Source: Providencia vermicola (GTDB lineage: Bacteria; Pseudomonadota; Gammaproteobacteria; Enterobacterales; Enterobacteriaceae). From it: a stretch of DNA of 64,000 nt. The stretch is from the NCBI RefSeq assembly GCF_010748935.1, contig NZ_CP048796.1:2049001-2113000 (forward strand), given 5' to 3'. The notes beneath the pieces were generated by a model, which did not search any database, was not told where the DNA came from, and saw nothing but the letters and a program-made list of their open reading frames with translations. The position numbers were made by a program, and so were the translations under genes. Of this stretch, positions 8,227 to 17,155 are shown one piece after another. Numbering within the stretch: the stretch's first letter is position 1; each line of letters opens with the position of its first letter.

Positions 8227-9558
8227 TTAAGCAAGTTCATCATTGAGTTGCGCAGGTTTACCTGAAAACATTTTTCCGATAAATAAAGAAATAATGAAAG
8301 CAATGATCCCCGGTATTAGCCAGCCCATACCTTGTTCAAACAGCGGTAAATGACTCACTAAAAATTGTTTAACGCCTTCGCTGAGTAATGCCATATTGTT
8401 GAGCGTATCTAACAAGCTCATGAAGACAATAACGGCAATTGTGATGCCATAAGATACTCTTGGTGCCGCCATATAACGTCGAGCAAATTGCAAGAACACA
8501 ATCGTCACTGACGACGGGTAAATCATCAGTAGAGCAGGGATAGTGACTCTTAACAGCGTATCCAAGCCAAAGGTTGAAACAATGGTCGTGAGTAGTGTGA
8601 AAAAGACGACCCAAAAGCGATAGCCTAAACGATGATGGAAGGTCGCAAAATAGTCCGCACATGCGCTAGTAACACCAACCAGTGTTGTCATACTGGCTAA
8701 TAAAACAATGCCACACATAATCCATGTGCCAATTGAACCAAACAGTGCATCAACGTAGCGTGAGAAGATTTGCCCACCATTTGTCGCGGTATTCGCGACA
8801 ACTTCACTGGTCGCACCAAGATAGAATAAACAAATGTAGAGAGCCGCCAGTAAGCTCACGGAAATTAAACCGGCTTTAATGGTGATAAAAGCAACTTGGC
8901 GAGGTTCAGTGATTTTTTTCGAGGCTAATGCGCGAGCTACGATCCCACCAAATGCCATTGCGGACAATACATCCATAGTTTGGTAGCCATCAATAACACC
9001 GCCAAAGAAGGCGTAATCCGCATATTGCTTCACGGGGGCATTAATTGGAGACAGCGGCTCCACAACGACAGCGATACCCACAACCACTAAGAGAACAAGC
9101 AAAGCCGGTGTCATGAATTTGCCAATAGCGCTGATCATCGTACCTTGCTTAAGCATGAAAAACAGCGAACAAACGTTGAAAATCAAAGCAAAGGTCAAAT
9201 GAGATGCTGTACTTTTTTCAACAAATCCTAAAGGGATAAAGCCCATTTCAAATGCCGTATTTGTTACCCTAGGCATGGCAAAAGTGGAGCCAACAATTAA
9301 GTACAGAGCAACCCAAAAAATAACAGCGACCCATTTGGGTAAATCAACGGACAGTCTTTCTCCTCTGCCTTTAACGGCGACAGTGACCAGTGTCATGAAA
9401 GGCAGAATAACACCTGTGATAATAAAACCGAGCGAGGTACTAAACCAATCGGTACCGGACTGATAGCCTGCCATTGGAGGAAAAATGATGTTGCCAGCGC
9501 CTAAAAACAGCGCGAAGACCATCATCCCAAGAATTACCATATCTTTAGTTGAAAACAT
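8227..9558 (-). CDS. brnQ: Branched-chain amino acid:cation symporter BrnQ
   Basis: LIVCS-family carrier of 443 residues (E. coli BrnQ is about 439) that takes up leucine, isoleucine and valine. The conserved N-terminus (LGMMVFALFLGAGNIIFPP) and the motif around 190-215 (DGYQTMDVLSAMAFGGIVA) are diagnostic. About twelve hydrophobic segments are visible. It is transcribed alone toward yddG. No Lrp or leucine-response site could be recognised upstream. Confidence 0.93.
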   Translation of the reverse strand: MFSTKDMVILGMMVFALFLGAGNIIFPPMAGYQSGTDWFSTSLGFIITGVILPFMTLVTVAVKGRGERLSVDLPKWVAVIFWVALYLIVGSTFAMPRVTNTAFEMGFIPLGFVEKSTASHLTFALIFNVCSLFFMLKQGTMISAIGKFMTPALLVLLVVVGIAVVVEPLSPINAPVKQYADYAFFGGVIDGYQTMDVLSAMAFGGIVARALASKKITEPRQVAFITIKAGLISVSLLAALYICLFYLGATSEVVANTATNGGQIFSRYVDALFGSIGTWIMCGIVLLASMTTLVGVTSACADYFATFHHRLGYRFWVVFFTLLTTIVSTFGLDTLLRVTIPALLMIYPSSVTIVFLQFARRYMAAPRVSYGITIAVIVFMSLLDTLNNMALLSEGVKQFLVSHLPLFEQGMGWLIPGIIAFIISLFIGKMFSGKPAQLNDELA

Positions 9559-9743
9559 TTTACTACCTGTTTGTAATGTTTATTTTGCAATGAATATTTT
9601 AGTATTACAGTATTTTTAAGGGGGCAGATAGTATCAAATTTAGAGAAGTAAGTAAGGTTTTGCTGTTGAATTATATTTTTAACAGCAGCGAAATTAAGAG
9701 GGTGATACGTAAATGAATGGTATTATTTTGTGGTATATCTTCA

Positions 9744-9768
9744 TTTGGCAGTGAAATTCACTGCCAAA
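9744..9768 (-). terminator. Hairpin immediately after yidA
   Basis: A perfect 10-bp stem (TTTGGCAGTG/CACTGCCAAA) with a 5-base loop, four bases past the yidA stop. The following minus-strand sequence is not T-rich, so it may act as an mRNA 3' end stabiliser or a weak terminator. Confidence 0.5.
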
Positions 9769-9772
9769 CAGA

Positions 9773-10588
9773 TTATTGGTGGTTGATAAATTTATTTAGT
9801 GCAACAGCAACACCATCTTCATTATTGGTTGTTGTAACAAATTTTGCGATGTTTCGAACATTATCAATCGCATTTCCCATCGCGACAGGTACTTTGGCAT
9901 ATTGTAGCATTTGCACATCGTTATTTTGATCACCAATACTCATGACTTTATCGGGTGTGATGCCGAGTTTCTCACAAATCAATTGTAATGCCGCGCCTTT
10001 ACTGGCTGTTTTGTTCGAGATTTCTAAAAAGTAAGGGCTTGTATGCATTAAAGAGTAACTTTCAAAAGCGTCTTCAGGAATATAACCGATACCGACACTG
10101 AGCTTTTCAGGCTGGTCGACCATCATGAACTTTGTAAATTTCAGGTCAGTGTCCATTTCATTTGCAGGGCAATATACAAGAGGTGTATTGGTCAGATAGG
10201 CATCGTGGACCGTGTAATGGCTGATATGACGATTCGCTGTAAACATGGTGTTTTGTGCAAGCGCATGCATATGTACACCCACATCGTTAGCAAGGGAGAC
10301 AAAATATTGGTAATCAGCGAAATCCAGTAAGTTTTCAATTAAATGAGTACCATCATTGGCTTGATGAATGACACTCCCATTATTACTAATACAGTAATCA
10401 GATGCGTTATCTAGCCCGAGCTCTTTAAGGTAAGGGGATATCCCAGAAAATGGTCGCCCAGATGCGAGTACAACACGAACACCTTTATTTTTAGCCTGAA
10501 TGACGGCATCTTTGACAGCGGGTGTAATTTGGTGCTGAGAGTTGAGTAAAGTACCATCTAAATCAATCGCTACCAGTTTGATAGACAT
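9773..10588 (-). CDS. yidA: Sugar-phosphate phosphatase YidA (Cof-type HAD-IIB hydrolase)
   Basis: A 271-residue HAD-superfamily phosphatase. Motif I is AIDLDGTLL near the N-terminus (nucleophile Asp), motif II is LASGRPF, and motif IV is GDQNNDVQML near 215-225. It follows E. coli YidA closely, including TANRHISHYTVHDAY in the cap domain. YidA dephosphorylates several sugar phosphates in vitro. A TTG lies one codon upstream, but GGAGG is 5 bases before the ATG at 10588, so I use that start. Monocistronic. Confidence 0.88.
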   Translation of the reverse strand: MSIKLVAIDLDGTLLNSQHQITPAVKDAVIQAKNKGVRVVLASGRPFSGISPYLKELGLDNASDYCISNNGSVIHQANDGTHLIENLLDFADYQYFVSLANDVGVHMHALAQNTMFTANRHISHYTVHDAYLTNTPLVYCPANEMDTDLKFTKFMMVDQPEKLSVGIGYIPEDAFESYSLMHTSPYFLEISNKTASKGAALQLICEKLGITPDKVMSIGDQNNDVQMLQYAKVPVAMGNAIDNVRNIAKFVTTTNNEDGVAVALNKFINHQ

Positions 10589-10840
10589 CAACGCCTCCGA
10601 TTAATGATATTTAATTGAAATACCTTACTCTATTTACAAAAAATGTAAATTAGCTAAAAAAGAGTGGTGACGATAAATGTGTAAGATGGCTTTGCATATT
10701 GAATGCGTTATCCCAAGGACTTGCCTCGTCGCTATGGGATAGTTCGGGTGCGCTGATAATATAAAATTACTAAAGTGACAATGGCTTATGGCATTGAATG
10801 CGTGAAGAGACGTGATAGTTTCAATGCCAATAAGGCATCT

Positions 10841-11224
10841 TCACTCACGGTGGTTCGCTAAATGTAATGGTTCTTTGACGTCTAAATCAATATCAACATT
10901 TTGCCTAAAATCAAATGGCGTGATGCCATATTCTTTACGGAACATGTAGGTGAAATGCGACTGTGAACCAAACCCAAAGTCTAGTGCAATATCGAAAATA
11001 GACTGATCGCTGTTTCTCAACAGGTTTACCGCGCCAGCAAGTCGGCGTTGGCGAATATACTTACCCAATGAAATTCCAGTGACTTCTTTAAAAATTTTCT
11101 GCATATGCCAAAGCGAATAGCCTGAGTAGGCAGCAAGCTCTTCTAAATGGATAACACGGCCTAAATGTTCTTCAATCCATTTGCTTAGGGCATAAACAAG
11201 TGCTAAGTGGTTGTCTTGTGGCAT
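10841..11224 (-). CDS. MarA/SoxS/Rob-type AraC-family activator (possibly AarP)
   Basis: A 127-residue one-domain AraC/XylS regulator with two helix-turn-helix units: the first around 28-50 (LEELAAYSGYSLWHMQKIFK), the second around 78-100 (IFDIALDFGFGSQSHFTYMF). It has no ligand-binding domain, as in MarA and SoxS, so activity should depend on its amount. Providencia stuartii has a protein of this type, AarP, that activates aac(2')-Ia and multidrug resistance genes. The size and type fit, but I cannot confirm orthology from memory. There is no marR or soxR next to it. The Shine-Dalgarno is weak. Confidence 0.8.
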   Translation of the reverse strand: MPQDNHLALVYALSKWIEEHLGRVIHLEELAAYSGYSLWHMQKIFKEVTGISLGKYIRQRRLAGAVNLLRNSDQSIFDIALDFGFGSQSHFTYMFRKEYGITPFDFRQNVDIDLDVKEPLHLANHRE

Positions 11225-11810
11225 CTCGATTTAATTACTGAGGTCGTTGACCTTTTGGCGTTAAATTTTGTTCGAAGTACAGTTGTTCTGTCGAATTGAG
11301 TTAATTAAAGCATTATTCCTCAATTATGTAATAAAGAACAATAGTAAAACATGTATACCCGAACTCCGTAGGGGTCATTCGTGACCAATCTAGCACGGTA
11401 TGACGAACCCGTATAAAACTATTTGTCTATCATTATTGATGAAGCGGCGAGCAGAATATTTATCAATATGATTGAAAAATAAACATTAACTTCTGATAGC
11501 CCTTAATAAAGCAGCTGAAGTATACACAACTTCATTTGTTTATGACAAAGGCTGGTTGTGCGGAATTGCCATTGAATTGATGAAAAAAAAGTCAATCAAA
11601 CTGGGTTTTTAACGATTAGTTGGAAAATTGAGCATAAATACAAAAATGGATGGAAATTGCTTATTTTCCTCAAACTTTACTTGAATGACTGATGTAACAT
11701 TTTATGTTAACCATCATCGACAGATAGCCATATCACCTTACTCGAGAGTGAATTAATTATAACACCATGAAAAGTAATATGTATTACGCCGTTTTTAAGG
11801 GAGATCATAG
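11225..11810. other. Intergenic region between the AraC-type regulator and mgrB
   Basis: About 590 bases without a gene. It should hold divergent promoters for the regulator (minus strand) and mgrB (plus strand). A perfect TAACAT-TTT-ATGTTA palindrome lies at 11695-11709, about 100 bases before the mgrB start. A GC-richer patch at 11350-11415 stands out from the AT-rich surroundings but I cannot assign it. Confidence 0.5.
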
Positions 11811-11954
11811 TTGAAATACAAATTGGTGATCGGTATTTGCATCGTGATAACCTGCATTTTCTTATATCTTTTAGCGATGGATAGCCTTTGCGACCAAGGC
11901 GGCGAAAACTTTATATATGGTATCTGCGGAGTCACTGACTGGTTACCGTTTTGA
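11811..11954 (+). CDS. mgrB: MgrB-like small membrane regulator of PhoQ (TTG start)
   Basis: A 47-residue peptide, the same length as E. coli MgrB, with one N-terminal transmembrane segment (about 4-23) and a short periplasmic tail. The tail has the MgrB signature CDQ (C27) and GIC (C39) and ends in WLPF, against FIPW in E. coli. E. coli MgrB uses Cys28 and Cys39 in a disulfide and inhibits the sensor kinase PhoQ; its loss causes colistin resistance in Klebsiella. The start is TTG with a good AAGGGAG 7 bases upstream, which is why it is easily missed. PhoPQ is not in this window; pagP, a known PhoP target elsewhere, is 2.1 kb away. Confidence 0.82.
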   Translation: MKYKLVIGICIVITCIFLYLLAMDSLCDQGGENFIYGICGVTDWLPF

Positions 11955-12151
11955 ATTTATTCTTTTATGCGTCATAATGTGCTCCTTCTGCAATTTTTGT
12001 CACGTAACCTCAATATTTAATATGCTAAATGCTCATAATAGGGCAGAGTAGGTATTGAGATAGTGTTAATAATAAAATTCAAATAAACGTGTATGATTTG
12101 CTCAATAATTAGAGATAACAAGCAAATATATAGGATGATAAGGGTAAAGTT

Positions 12152-13534
12152 ATGGCGCAAGAGCAGCAGACGCTAAAGCGTGGATTAAAGAATAGGCATA
12201 TCCAATTGATTGCTTTGGGGGGCGCCGTAGGTACAGGGTTGTTTCTTGGAATAGCCACAACGATTAAGATGGCGGGGCCTTCTGTATTACTAGGGTATGC
12301 ATTATGTGGTTTTATCGCCTTTCTGATTATGCGTCAGTTAGGGGAAATGATTGTTCAAGAGCCTGTTGCAGGTTCATTTAGCCACTTCGCGTTTAAGTAT
12401 TGGGGCGGTTTTGCGGGCTTCTTGTCTGGCTGGAATTACTGGTTTATGTTTATCCTCGTAGGGATGACGGAACTGACCGCAGCAGGGGAGTATATGCGAC
12501 GTTGGTGGCCTGACTTACCTATTTGGATCTCTGCTGCTGTTTTCTTTATTGCTGTTAATGCGGTCAACTTAATCAATGTGCGCTCTTATGGCGAAACCGA
12601 ATTTTGGTTTGCTTTAATTAAAGTGATTGCTGTAATTGCGATGATTGTCTTTGGTTGTTATTTATTATTGAGCGGTAAAGGTGGCCCACAAGCCAGCATC
12701 TCTAACTTATGGGAGCATGGTGGTTTCTTTGCTAATGATTTTATAGGGTTATTAATGGCATTAGCCATTATTATGTTCTCATTTGGTGGCCTTGAGCTGG
12801 TTGGGATCACTGCCGCGGAAGCCGAAGAGCCTGAAAAAAGTATTCCGAAGGCGATCAACCAAGTTGTTTATCGTATCCTGATTTTCTATATAGGCTCACT
12901 AACGGTATTACTGGCCTTATACCCATGGGTTAATCTAGATGGTGAAACAAGTCCATTTGTTTTAATTTTCCATGAATTAGGTGACATCCTGGTTGCAAAT
13001 GCATTAAATGTGATTATCTTGATCGCTGCTCTTTCGGTGTATAATAGTGCAGCTTATTGTACAAGCCGTATGTTATATGGCTTAGCGCAACAACAAAATG
13101 CCCCTCAATTTATGGCGAAAGTAAATAAAGGTGGCGTGCCTGTCATGGCGCTGATCGTATCGGGTATTGCAACTTCTGGCGGTATTGTGATCAACTTTAT
13201 CATGGAAGGTAAAGCATTTGCTTTACTGATGACATTGGTTGTGACAACGCTGGTTCTTAACTGGATTATGATTTGTGTTTCTAACTTAAAGTTTAGAGCG
13301 CAAATGAACAAACAAGGTATTGAAACGAAGTTTAAAAGTATTTGGTATCCATTCGGCAATTACCTGTGCTTAGCCTTTTTAGCGATGATTTTAATTATTA
13401 TCTTAATGATGGATGGGCTAAGGATCTCGGTCTTGATCATGCCAGTATGGATTGCGGTGCTATGGATTGGTTATCAGTTCTCTGGGGCGAAGAAACAAGA
13501 AGCTGAAAAAAACAAGGCATCGACAGCTAATTAA
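12152..13534 (+). CDS. pheP: Phenylalanine permease PheP (APC family)
   Basis: A 460-residue amino acid permease of the AroP/PheP group with about twelve membrane helices. GLKNRHIQLIALGGAVGTGL at 11-30 is the family signature. Several stretches match PheP rather than AroP: SYGETEFWFALIKV, LLALYPWV, NWIMIC and YPFGNYLCLAF. It should import phenylalanine (perhaps also tyrosine) with H+. The ATG has AAGGGT upstream. It may be co-transcribed with the GFA-family gene 53 bases downstream. Confidence 0.82.
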   Translation: MAQEQQTLKRGLKNRHIQLIALGGAVGTGLFLGIATTIKMAGPSVLLGYALCGFIAFLIMRQLGEMIVQEPVAGSFSHFAFKYWGGFAGFLSGWNYWFMFILVGMTELTAAGEYMRRWWPDLPIWISAAVFFIAVNAVNLINVRSYGETEFWFALIKVIAVIAMIVFGCYLLLSGKGGPQASISNLWEHGGFFANDFIGLLMALAIIMFSFGGLELVGITAAEAEEPEKSIPKAINQVVYRILIFYIGSLTVLLALYPWVNLDGETSPFVLIFHELGDILVANALNVIILIAALSVYNSAAYCTSRMLYGLAQQQNAPQFMAKVNKGGVPVMALIVSGIATSGGIVINFIMEGKAFALLMTLVVTTLVLNWIMICVSNLKFRAQMNKQGIETKFKSIWYPFGNYLCLAFLAMILIIILMMDGLRISVLIMPVWIAVLWIGYQFSGAKKQEAEKNKASTAN

Positions 13535-13586
13535 TTAGCTTCAACATCAATTAATGTAATTATTCATTTCATTGATGGGAGGCTTT

Positions 13587-14003
13587 ATGGAGACACGATT
13601 TGCCCAATGCCATTGTGGCAGCGTTAAATTCAAAGTAACACTCACCGATGGATTGAATACCCTAAGACGATGCAATTGCTCCTACTGCCGAATGAGAGGG
13701 GCAATTGCAGTCTCTGCACCATTATCTGGTATTGAAATTCTTGAAGGCAAACAAAAGTTAACCGAGTATCGGTTTAACACACAGCAGGCTGCTCATTTCT
13801 TCTGTTCTGTTTGTGGCATTTATACCTTTCATCAACGGCGCTCAAATCCTGAACAATATGGCGTGAATGTTGCTTGCCTAGAAGGCGTTTCGCCTTTTGA
13901 TTTCGAAACAGTCAATGTTATGGATGGCATAAATCACCCGCAAGATGGCGGTGGTGGTGTTGTTGGGTATTTAACTTATCGGAAAGCAACGAATCAAAAA
14001 TAA
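13587..14003 (+). CDS. GFA (glutathione-dependent formaldehyde-activating) family zinc protein
   Basis: A 138-residue Zn-binding protein of the GFA/CENP-V fold. Zinc ligands are visible in CHCGSVKF, CNCSYC and FFCSVCGIYTFH. I use the ATG at 13587 because GGGAGG (13578-13583) precedes it; the frame also opens at a TTG at 13572. Despite the family name, few members have been shown to act on formaldehyde-glutathione adducts, so the function here is open. Confidence 0.82.
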   Translation: METRFAQCHCGSVKFKVTLTDGLNTLRRCNCSYCRMRGAIAVSAPLSGIEILEGKQKLTEYRFNTQQAAHFFCSVCGIYTFHQRRSNPEQYGVNVACLEGVSPFDFETVNVMDGINHPQDGGGGVVGYLTYRKATNQK

Positions 14004-14013
14004 TGCATCAATC

Positions 14014-14055
14014 AAAATGGCCAGTAACAGAATACTGTTGCTGACCACTTTTGTT
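14014..14055. terminator. Bidirectional terminator between the GFA gene and pagP
   Basis: An imperfect stem of about 17 bp (AAAATGGCCAGTAACAG with CTGTTGCTGACCACTTTT) and a four-base loop, with A/T tracts on both sides. It serves both converging genes. Confidence 0.8.
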
Positions 14056-14077
14056 GTTATTTAATGAATAATACGGA

Positions 14078-14653
14078 TTACCACTGCCAACGAAGCCAGG
14101 CAAATAACACGTTGCCGTTATTATGAGTTCCTGGAATATAAGTGGCTTGAACCGCTAATCGGTCATATTCCATAGAAACTAATGGGAGTGGTAGAGGCAA
14201 TGGAATATAGTAGTAGTCATCACGAGCCGTCACGCTTAACGTGAAACCTGCCCCCATTTTAAAACCATCCAGTTCGCCTGGGATCCACATTTTTTGAAAA
14301 GCATAACCTGCGATTGGCTCGACTTTGTTATGTGAGTCCATGAACGCCATAGCATATAAGGCATGCCAGTCATTATCTTCATCATAGCGATATTTACCGA
14401 GACCAAATCCCCAAGGATTTTCATTATAACTGTCGGTTTTTTCTTTATCGTAAGTAAACCGGTTATGCCATGTTAAAACAGGAATATAGATGTCGTATTG
14501 ATCCGAATCCCAAGTAGTACTGACATTTCGAGTAAATTTATCCCAGAGTCCCTCAGACTCTTGAGCTGTGTTGGTGGATGACGCGAAGCAGATGGAAGTC
14601 ATCATTAAAGCTGATGCTCCTACAACTTGCTGCAATTTTTTATTAACTCTCAT
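14078..14653 (-). CDS. pagP: Lipid A palmitoyltransferase PagP
   Basis: An outer-membrane beta-barrel enzyme that moves a palmitoyl chain from phospholipid to lipid A, which aids resistance to antimicrobial peptides. It has 191 residues with a Sec signal (cleavage near FAS at 23-25). The catalytic-region motif YIPVLTWHNRFTYD holds the active-site His, and the barrel ends in an aromatic C-terminus (FAWLRWQW). In Salmonella and E. coli pagP is PhoP-regulated; I could not place a good PhoP box in the AT-rich upstream region. Confidence 0.93.
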   Translation of the reverse strand: MRVNKKLQQVVGASALMMTSICFASSTNTAQESEGLWDKFTRNVSTTWDSDQYDIYIPVLTWHNRFTYDKEKTDSYNENPWGFGLGKYRYDEDNDWHALYAMAFMDSHNKVEPIAGYAFQKMWIPGELDGFKMGAGFTLSVTARDDYYYIPLPLPLPLVSMEYDRLAVQATYIPGTHNNGNVLFAWLRWQW

Positions 14654-14920
14654 TGTAAATCCGATTCAGGTTAATGCGTGTTTCGATGGCATTGAAGTAG
14701 ATAAATATGGGTAATAAGTCTCGACTATCATGACTGATAATATGCTTATACACTTTAATTATTTTAGTTTACATAGGTGAGTTATAACAGCATTAATTGA
14801 ATTTGCCTAATATTGGGCATTATCTTAATTGTCTCTGCATAATCAGCCATGTAAGGAAAGCTATGGCTGATAGGCTGGTCTGCTGCGAGAAAAAATGCGA
14901 TACTTACTCAGTATTTTTGG

Positions 14921-14992
14921 CTCGGGGCGTCGCTTAAGACTGAGAAGCACCCGTATTACCTGATCTGGATAATGCCAGCGTAGGGAAGTCGG
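14921..14992 (+). promoter_or_regulatory. TPP riboswitch (THI box) upstream of thiD
   Basis: The conserved TPP aptamer is readable: GGGGCG near 14924, CTGAGAA near 14940, CACCCG, ACCTGATCTGGATAATGCCA (14958-14977) and GCGTAGGGAAG. It lies 60-130 bases before the thiD start, in the right orientation. Confidence 0.95.
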
Positions 14993-15021
14993 AAGCGTCA
15001 ATGATAAACCTTCCAATAGAC

Positions 15022-15047
15022 CACTCCTTATGCTGTGCTTAGGAGTG
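15022..15047 (+). promoter_or_regulatory. Hairpin sequestering the thiD ribosome-binding site
   Basis: CACTCCT (15022-15028) pairs perfectly with AGGAGTG (15041-15047). The AGGAG is the thiD Shine-Dalgarno, 9 bases before the ATG. This is the likely OFF-state expression platform, acting on translation. Confidence 0.75.
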
Positions 15048-15054
15048 ACATTTC

Positions 15055-15852
15055 ATGAGAATCAATGCGTTAACCATTGCTGGAACAGACCCTTCTGGTG
15101 GCGCTGGGATCCAAGCGGATTTAAAAACGTTTTCGGCACTCGGTGCTTATGGAACGAGTGTAATGACTGCTTTGGTAGCGCAAAATACCCGAGGTGTGCA
15201 ATCAGTTCACGAATTACCTGATACGTTTGTTGCTGCGCAGCTCGCATCGGTACTTAGTGATGTGCGTATTGATAGCGCTAAGATCGGCATGTTATTCAAC
15301 CAAGAAGTCATTGCTGTCGTGGCGCAAGCCTTAAAGCAATATCATATTCCTCATATTGTTTTAGATACGGTGATGATCGCTAAAAGTGGTGATCCATTAT
15401 TACTTCCTGACGCAATTGATGCGATGCGACGTGAGCTTCTGCCTTTGGTTTCACTTATTACCCCTAACTTACCTGAAGCGGCGGCATTGTTAGATGAACA
15501 AGTCGCGAAAACAGAAGCCCAAATGCTCAGTCAAGGGCATCGATTACTAGAAATGGGGTGTCAGGCGGTTTTAATGAAAGGTGGACATTTAACTGACAGT
15601 GAAAGTCCCGATTGGTTGATTACTCCTGAAGGCGAGTGGCGCTTTACGTCACCAAGAGTGAATACGCGTCATACTCATGGTACAGGCTGCACTCTGTCTG
15701 CCGCATTAGCGGCACTGAGGCCTCGATTTGCTAATTGGCAGCAAACGATTCCTGAAGCCAAAGCATATTTACAAGCGGCGTTAGAGCATGCGGATAGCTT
15801 AGAGGTGGGGGAAGGGATCGGACCTGTTCATCATTTTCATGCGTGGTGGTAA
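15055..15852 (+). CDS. thiD: Hydroxymethylpyrimidine / phosphomethylpyrimidine kinase
   Basis: A ribokinase-fold enzyme that phosphorylates HMP and HMP-phosphate to HMP-PP for thiamine synthesis and salvage. It has 265 residues, like E. coli ThiD. Motifs are AGTDPSGGAGIQADLKTF at 10-27 and the anion hole HGTGCTLSAALAA around 205-217. It is stand-alone: thiM, its partner in E. coli, is not adjacent. Control by the TPP riboswitch and the RBS hairpin just upstream is strongly implied. Confidence 0.95.
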   Translation: MRINALTIAGTDPSGGAGIQADLKTFSALGAYGTSVMTALVAQNTRGVQSVHELPDTFVAAQLASVLSDVRIDSAKIGMLFNQEVIAVVAQALKQYHIPHIVLDTVMIAKSGDPLLLPDAIDAMRRELLPLVSLITPNLPEAAALLDEQVAKTEAQMLSQGHRLLEMGCQAVLMKGGHLTDSESPDWLITPEGEWRFTSPRVNTRHTHGTGCTLSAALAALRPRFANWQQTIPEAKAYLQAALEHADSLEVGEGIGPVHHFHAWW

Positions 15853-15980
15853 GGTGAACCACAAAAGTGCCTTCTTATGAAGGCTCCATGTTACTGATTG
15901 ACAGAGTGTGCTTGCTGGCATATTGGCTATGCTGATTGAAAATCAATTAGGAAAATTGAGTATCATTTTTCCTGATAACA

Positions 15981-16014
15981 TAAAGCGGGAAAAGAGGTTT
16001 TTTATCCCGCTTTG
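15981..16014. terminator. Hairpin between convergent thiD and fbaB
   Basis: A 9-bp stem AAAGCGGGA (15982-15990) / TCCCGCTTT (16005-16013) between the two converging genes. T-runs are modest on both strands. Confidence 0.6.
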
Positions 16015-16059
16015 TTAACAATTTTATCCTGCAATCAGAGGACGTTAGGTAGATAAAGC

Positions 16060-17109
16060 TTAAGCGATGGTGATGTCTTTATTCAGGTAAACATCTTGCA
16101 CGGCATTGATTAACTCGACGCCTTCCTTCATCGATTTCTTAAAGGCTTTACGGCCTAATATTAATCCCATACCACCTGCACGCTTGTTGATTACAGCAGT
16201 ACGAACGGAATCACTTAAATCATTTTGCCCTGAAGCGCCGCCGGAGTTGATCAGGCCCGCACGTCCCATGTAGCAGTTGGCTAATTGATAACGTACAAGG
16301 TCGATTGGGTTATCTGTTGTCAGTTTGGTATAAACGCGCTCATCAGTATGACCAAACCCAATGGCTTTATAGCCCCCATTGTTTTCAGCCATTTTCTGCT
16401 TAACAATATCAGCGCCAATAGTCGCCGCGATGTGGTTAGCTTGCCCTGTTAAATCGGCACTTGCATGGTAATCAACGCCATCTTTTTTAAATGCGGAGTT
16501 GCGTAAATAAGCCCAGAGAACTGTGACCATACCAAGTTCATGTGCCCGTTCAAATGCCGCTGAGATTTCTTCAATTTGGCGACGAGACTCATGAGAACCG
16601 AAGTAGATGGTAGCACCTACAGCAACCGCCCCCATTTCAAATGCTTGTTCGACACTTGCATAGAGTGTTTGGTCATATTGTGCTGGATAACTAAGGGTTT
16701 CGTTATGATTGAGCTTAACTAAAAAAGGAATTTTATGAGCATAACGACGGGAAACGGCAGCCAGTACGCCATAGGTAGAGGCAACACAGTTACAACCGGC
16801 TTCAATGGCCAACTCTACAATATTTTTAGGATCAAAATAGAGGGGGTTAGCGGCAAATGAGGCTGCTGCTGAATGCTCAACGCCTTGATCCACAGGAAGA
16901 ATAGATAAATAACCCGTTCCCGCTAAGCGACCATGATTAAATAAAGTTTGCATTGAACGAAGGACGCTATTGGGGCGGTTATTATCGATCATGACACGAT
17001 CGACAAAATCAGAACCAGGTAAATAAATGCTGTCACGGGGAATGGTTTGGCAACGATGGTCAAGAAGCGTTGATGCTTCAGAACCTAACAGCTTGGCGAT
17101 ATCAGTCAT
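16060..17109 (-). CDS. fbaB: Class I fructose-bisphosphate aldolase
   Basis: A Schiff-base aldolase of the archaeal/DhnA type that splits fructose 1,6-bisphosphate into DHAP and glyceraldehyde 3-phosphate, used mainly in gluconeogenesis. It has 349 residues and is nearly colinear with E. coli FbaB. The Schiff-base region GADIVKQK and the phosphate-binding stretch [12 protein letters not shown] are present. I use the ATG at 17109, where GGAGG lies 5 bases upstream and the protein begins MTDIAKLLG as in E. coli; an earlier in-frame start exists four codons upstream. Downstream of yegS with a 46-base gap, probably one operon. Confidence 0.93.
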   Translation of the reverse strand: MTDIAKLLGSEASTLLDHRCQTIPRDSIYLPGSDFVDRVMIDNNRPNSVLRSMQTLFNHGRLAGTGYLSILPVDQGVEHSAAASFAANPLYFDPKNIVELAIEAGCNCVASTYGVLAAVSRRYAHKIPFLVKLNHNETLSYPAQYDQTLYASVEQAFEMGAVAVGATIYFGSHESRRQIEEISAAFERAHELGMVTVLWAYLRNSAFKKDGVDYHASADLTGQANHIAATIGADIVKQKMAENNGGYKAIGFGHTDERVYTKLTTDNPIDLVRYQLANCYMGRAGLINSGGASGQNDLSDSVRTAVINKRAGGMGLILGRKAFKKSMKEGVELINAVQDVYLNKDITIA

Positions 17110-17155
17110 GACTTCCTCCATTTAACAAAAGTCTAGGGGATGTTAATCATTAAAT

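Noticed and set aside
11350-11415. GC-richer patch suggestive of a structured RNA or marbox
   Set aside because: No stable fold or adequate match to the marbox consensus; only a vague GCAC core is present.
14654-14800. PhoP box upstream of pagP
   Set aside because: A GGTTAA/TGTTTC pair is visible but with 4-base instead of 5-base spacing and mismatches, so I do not call it.
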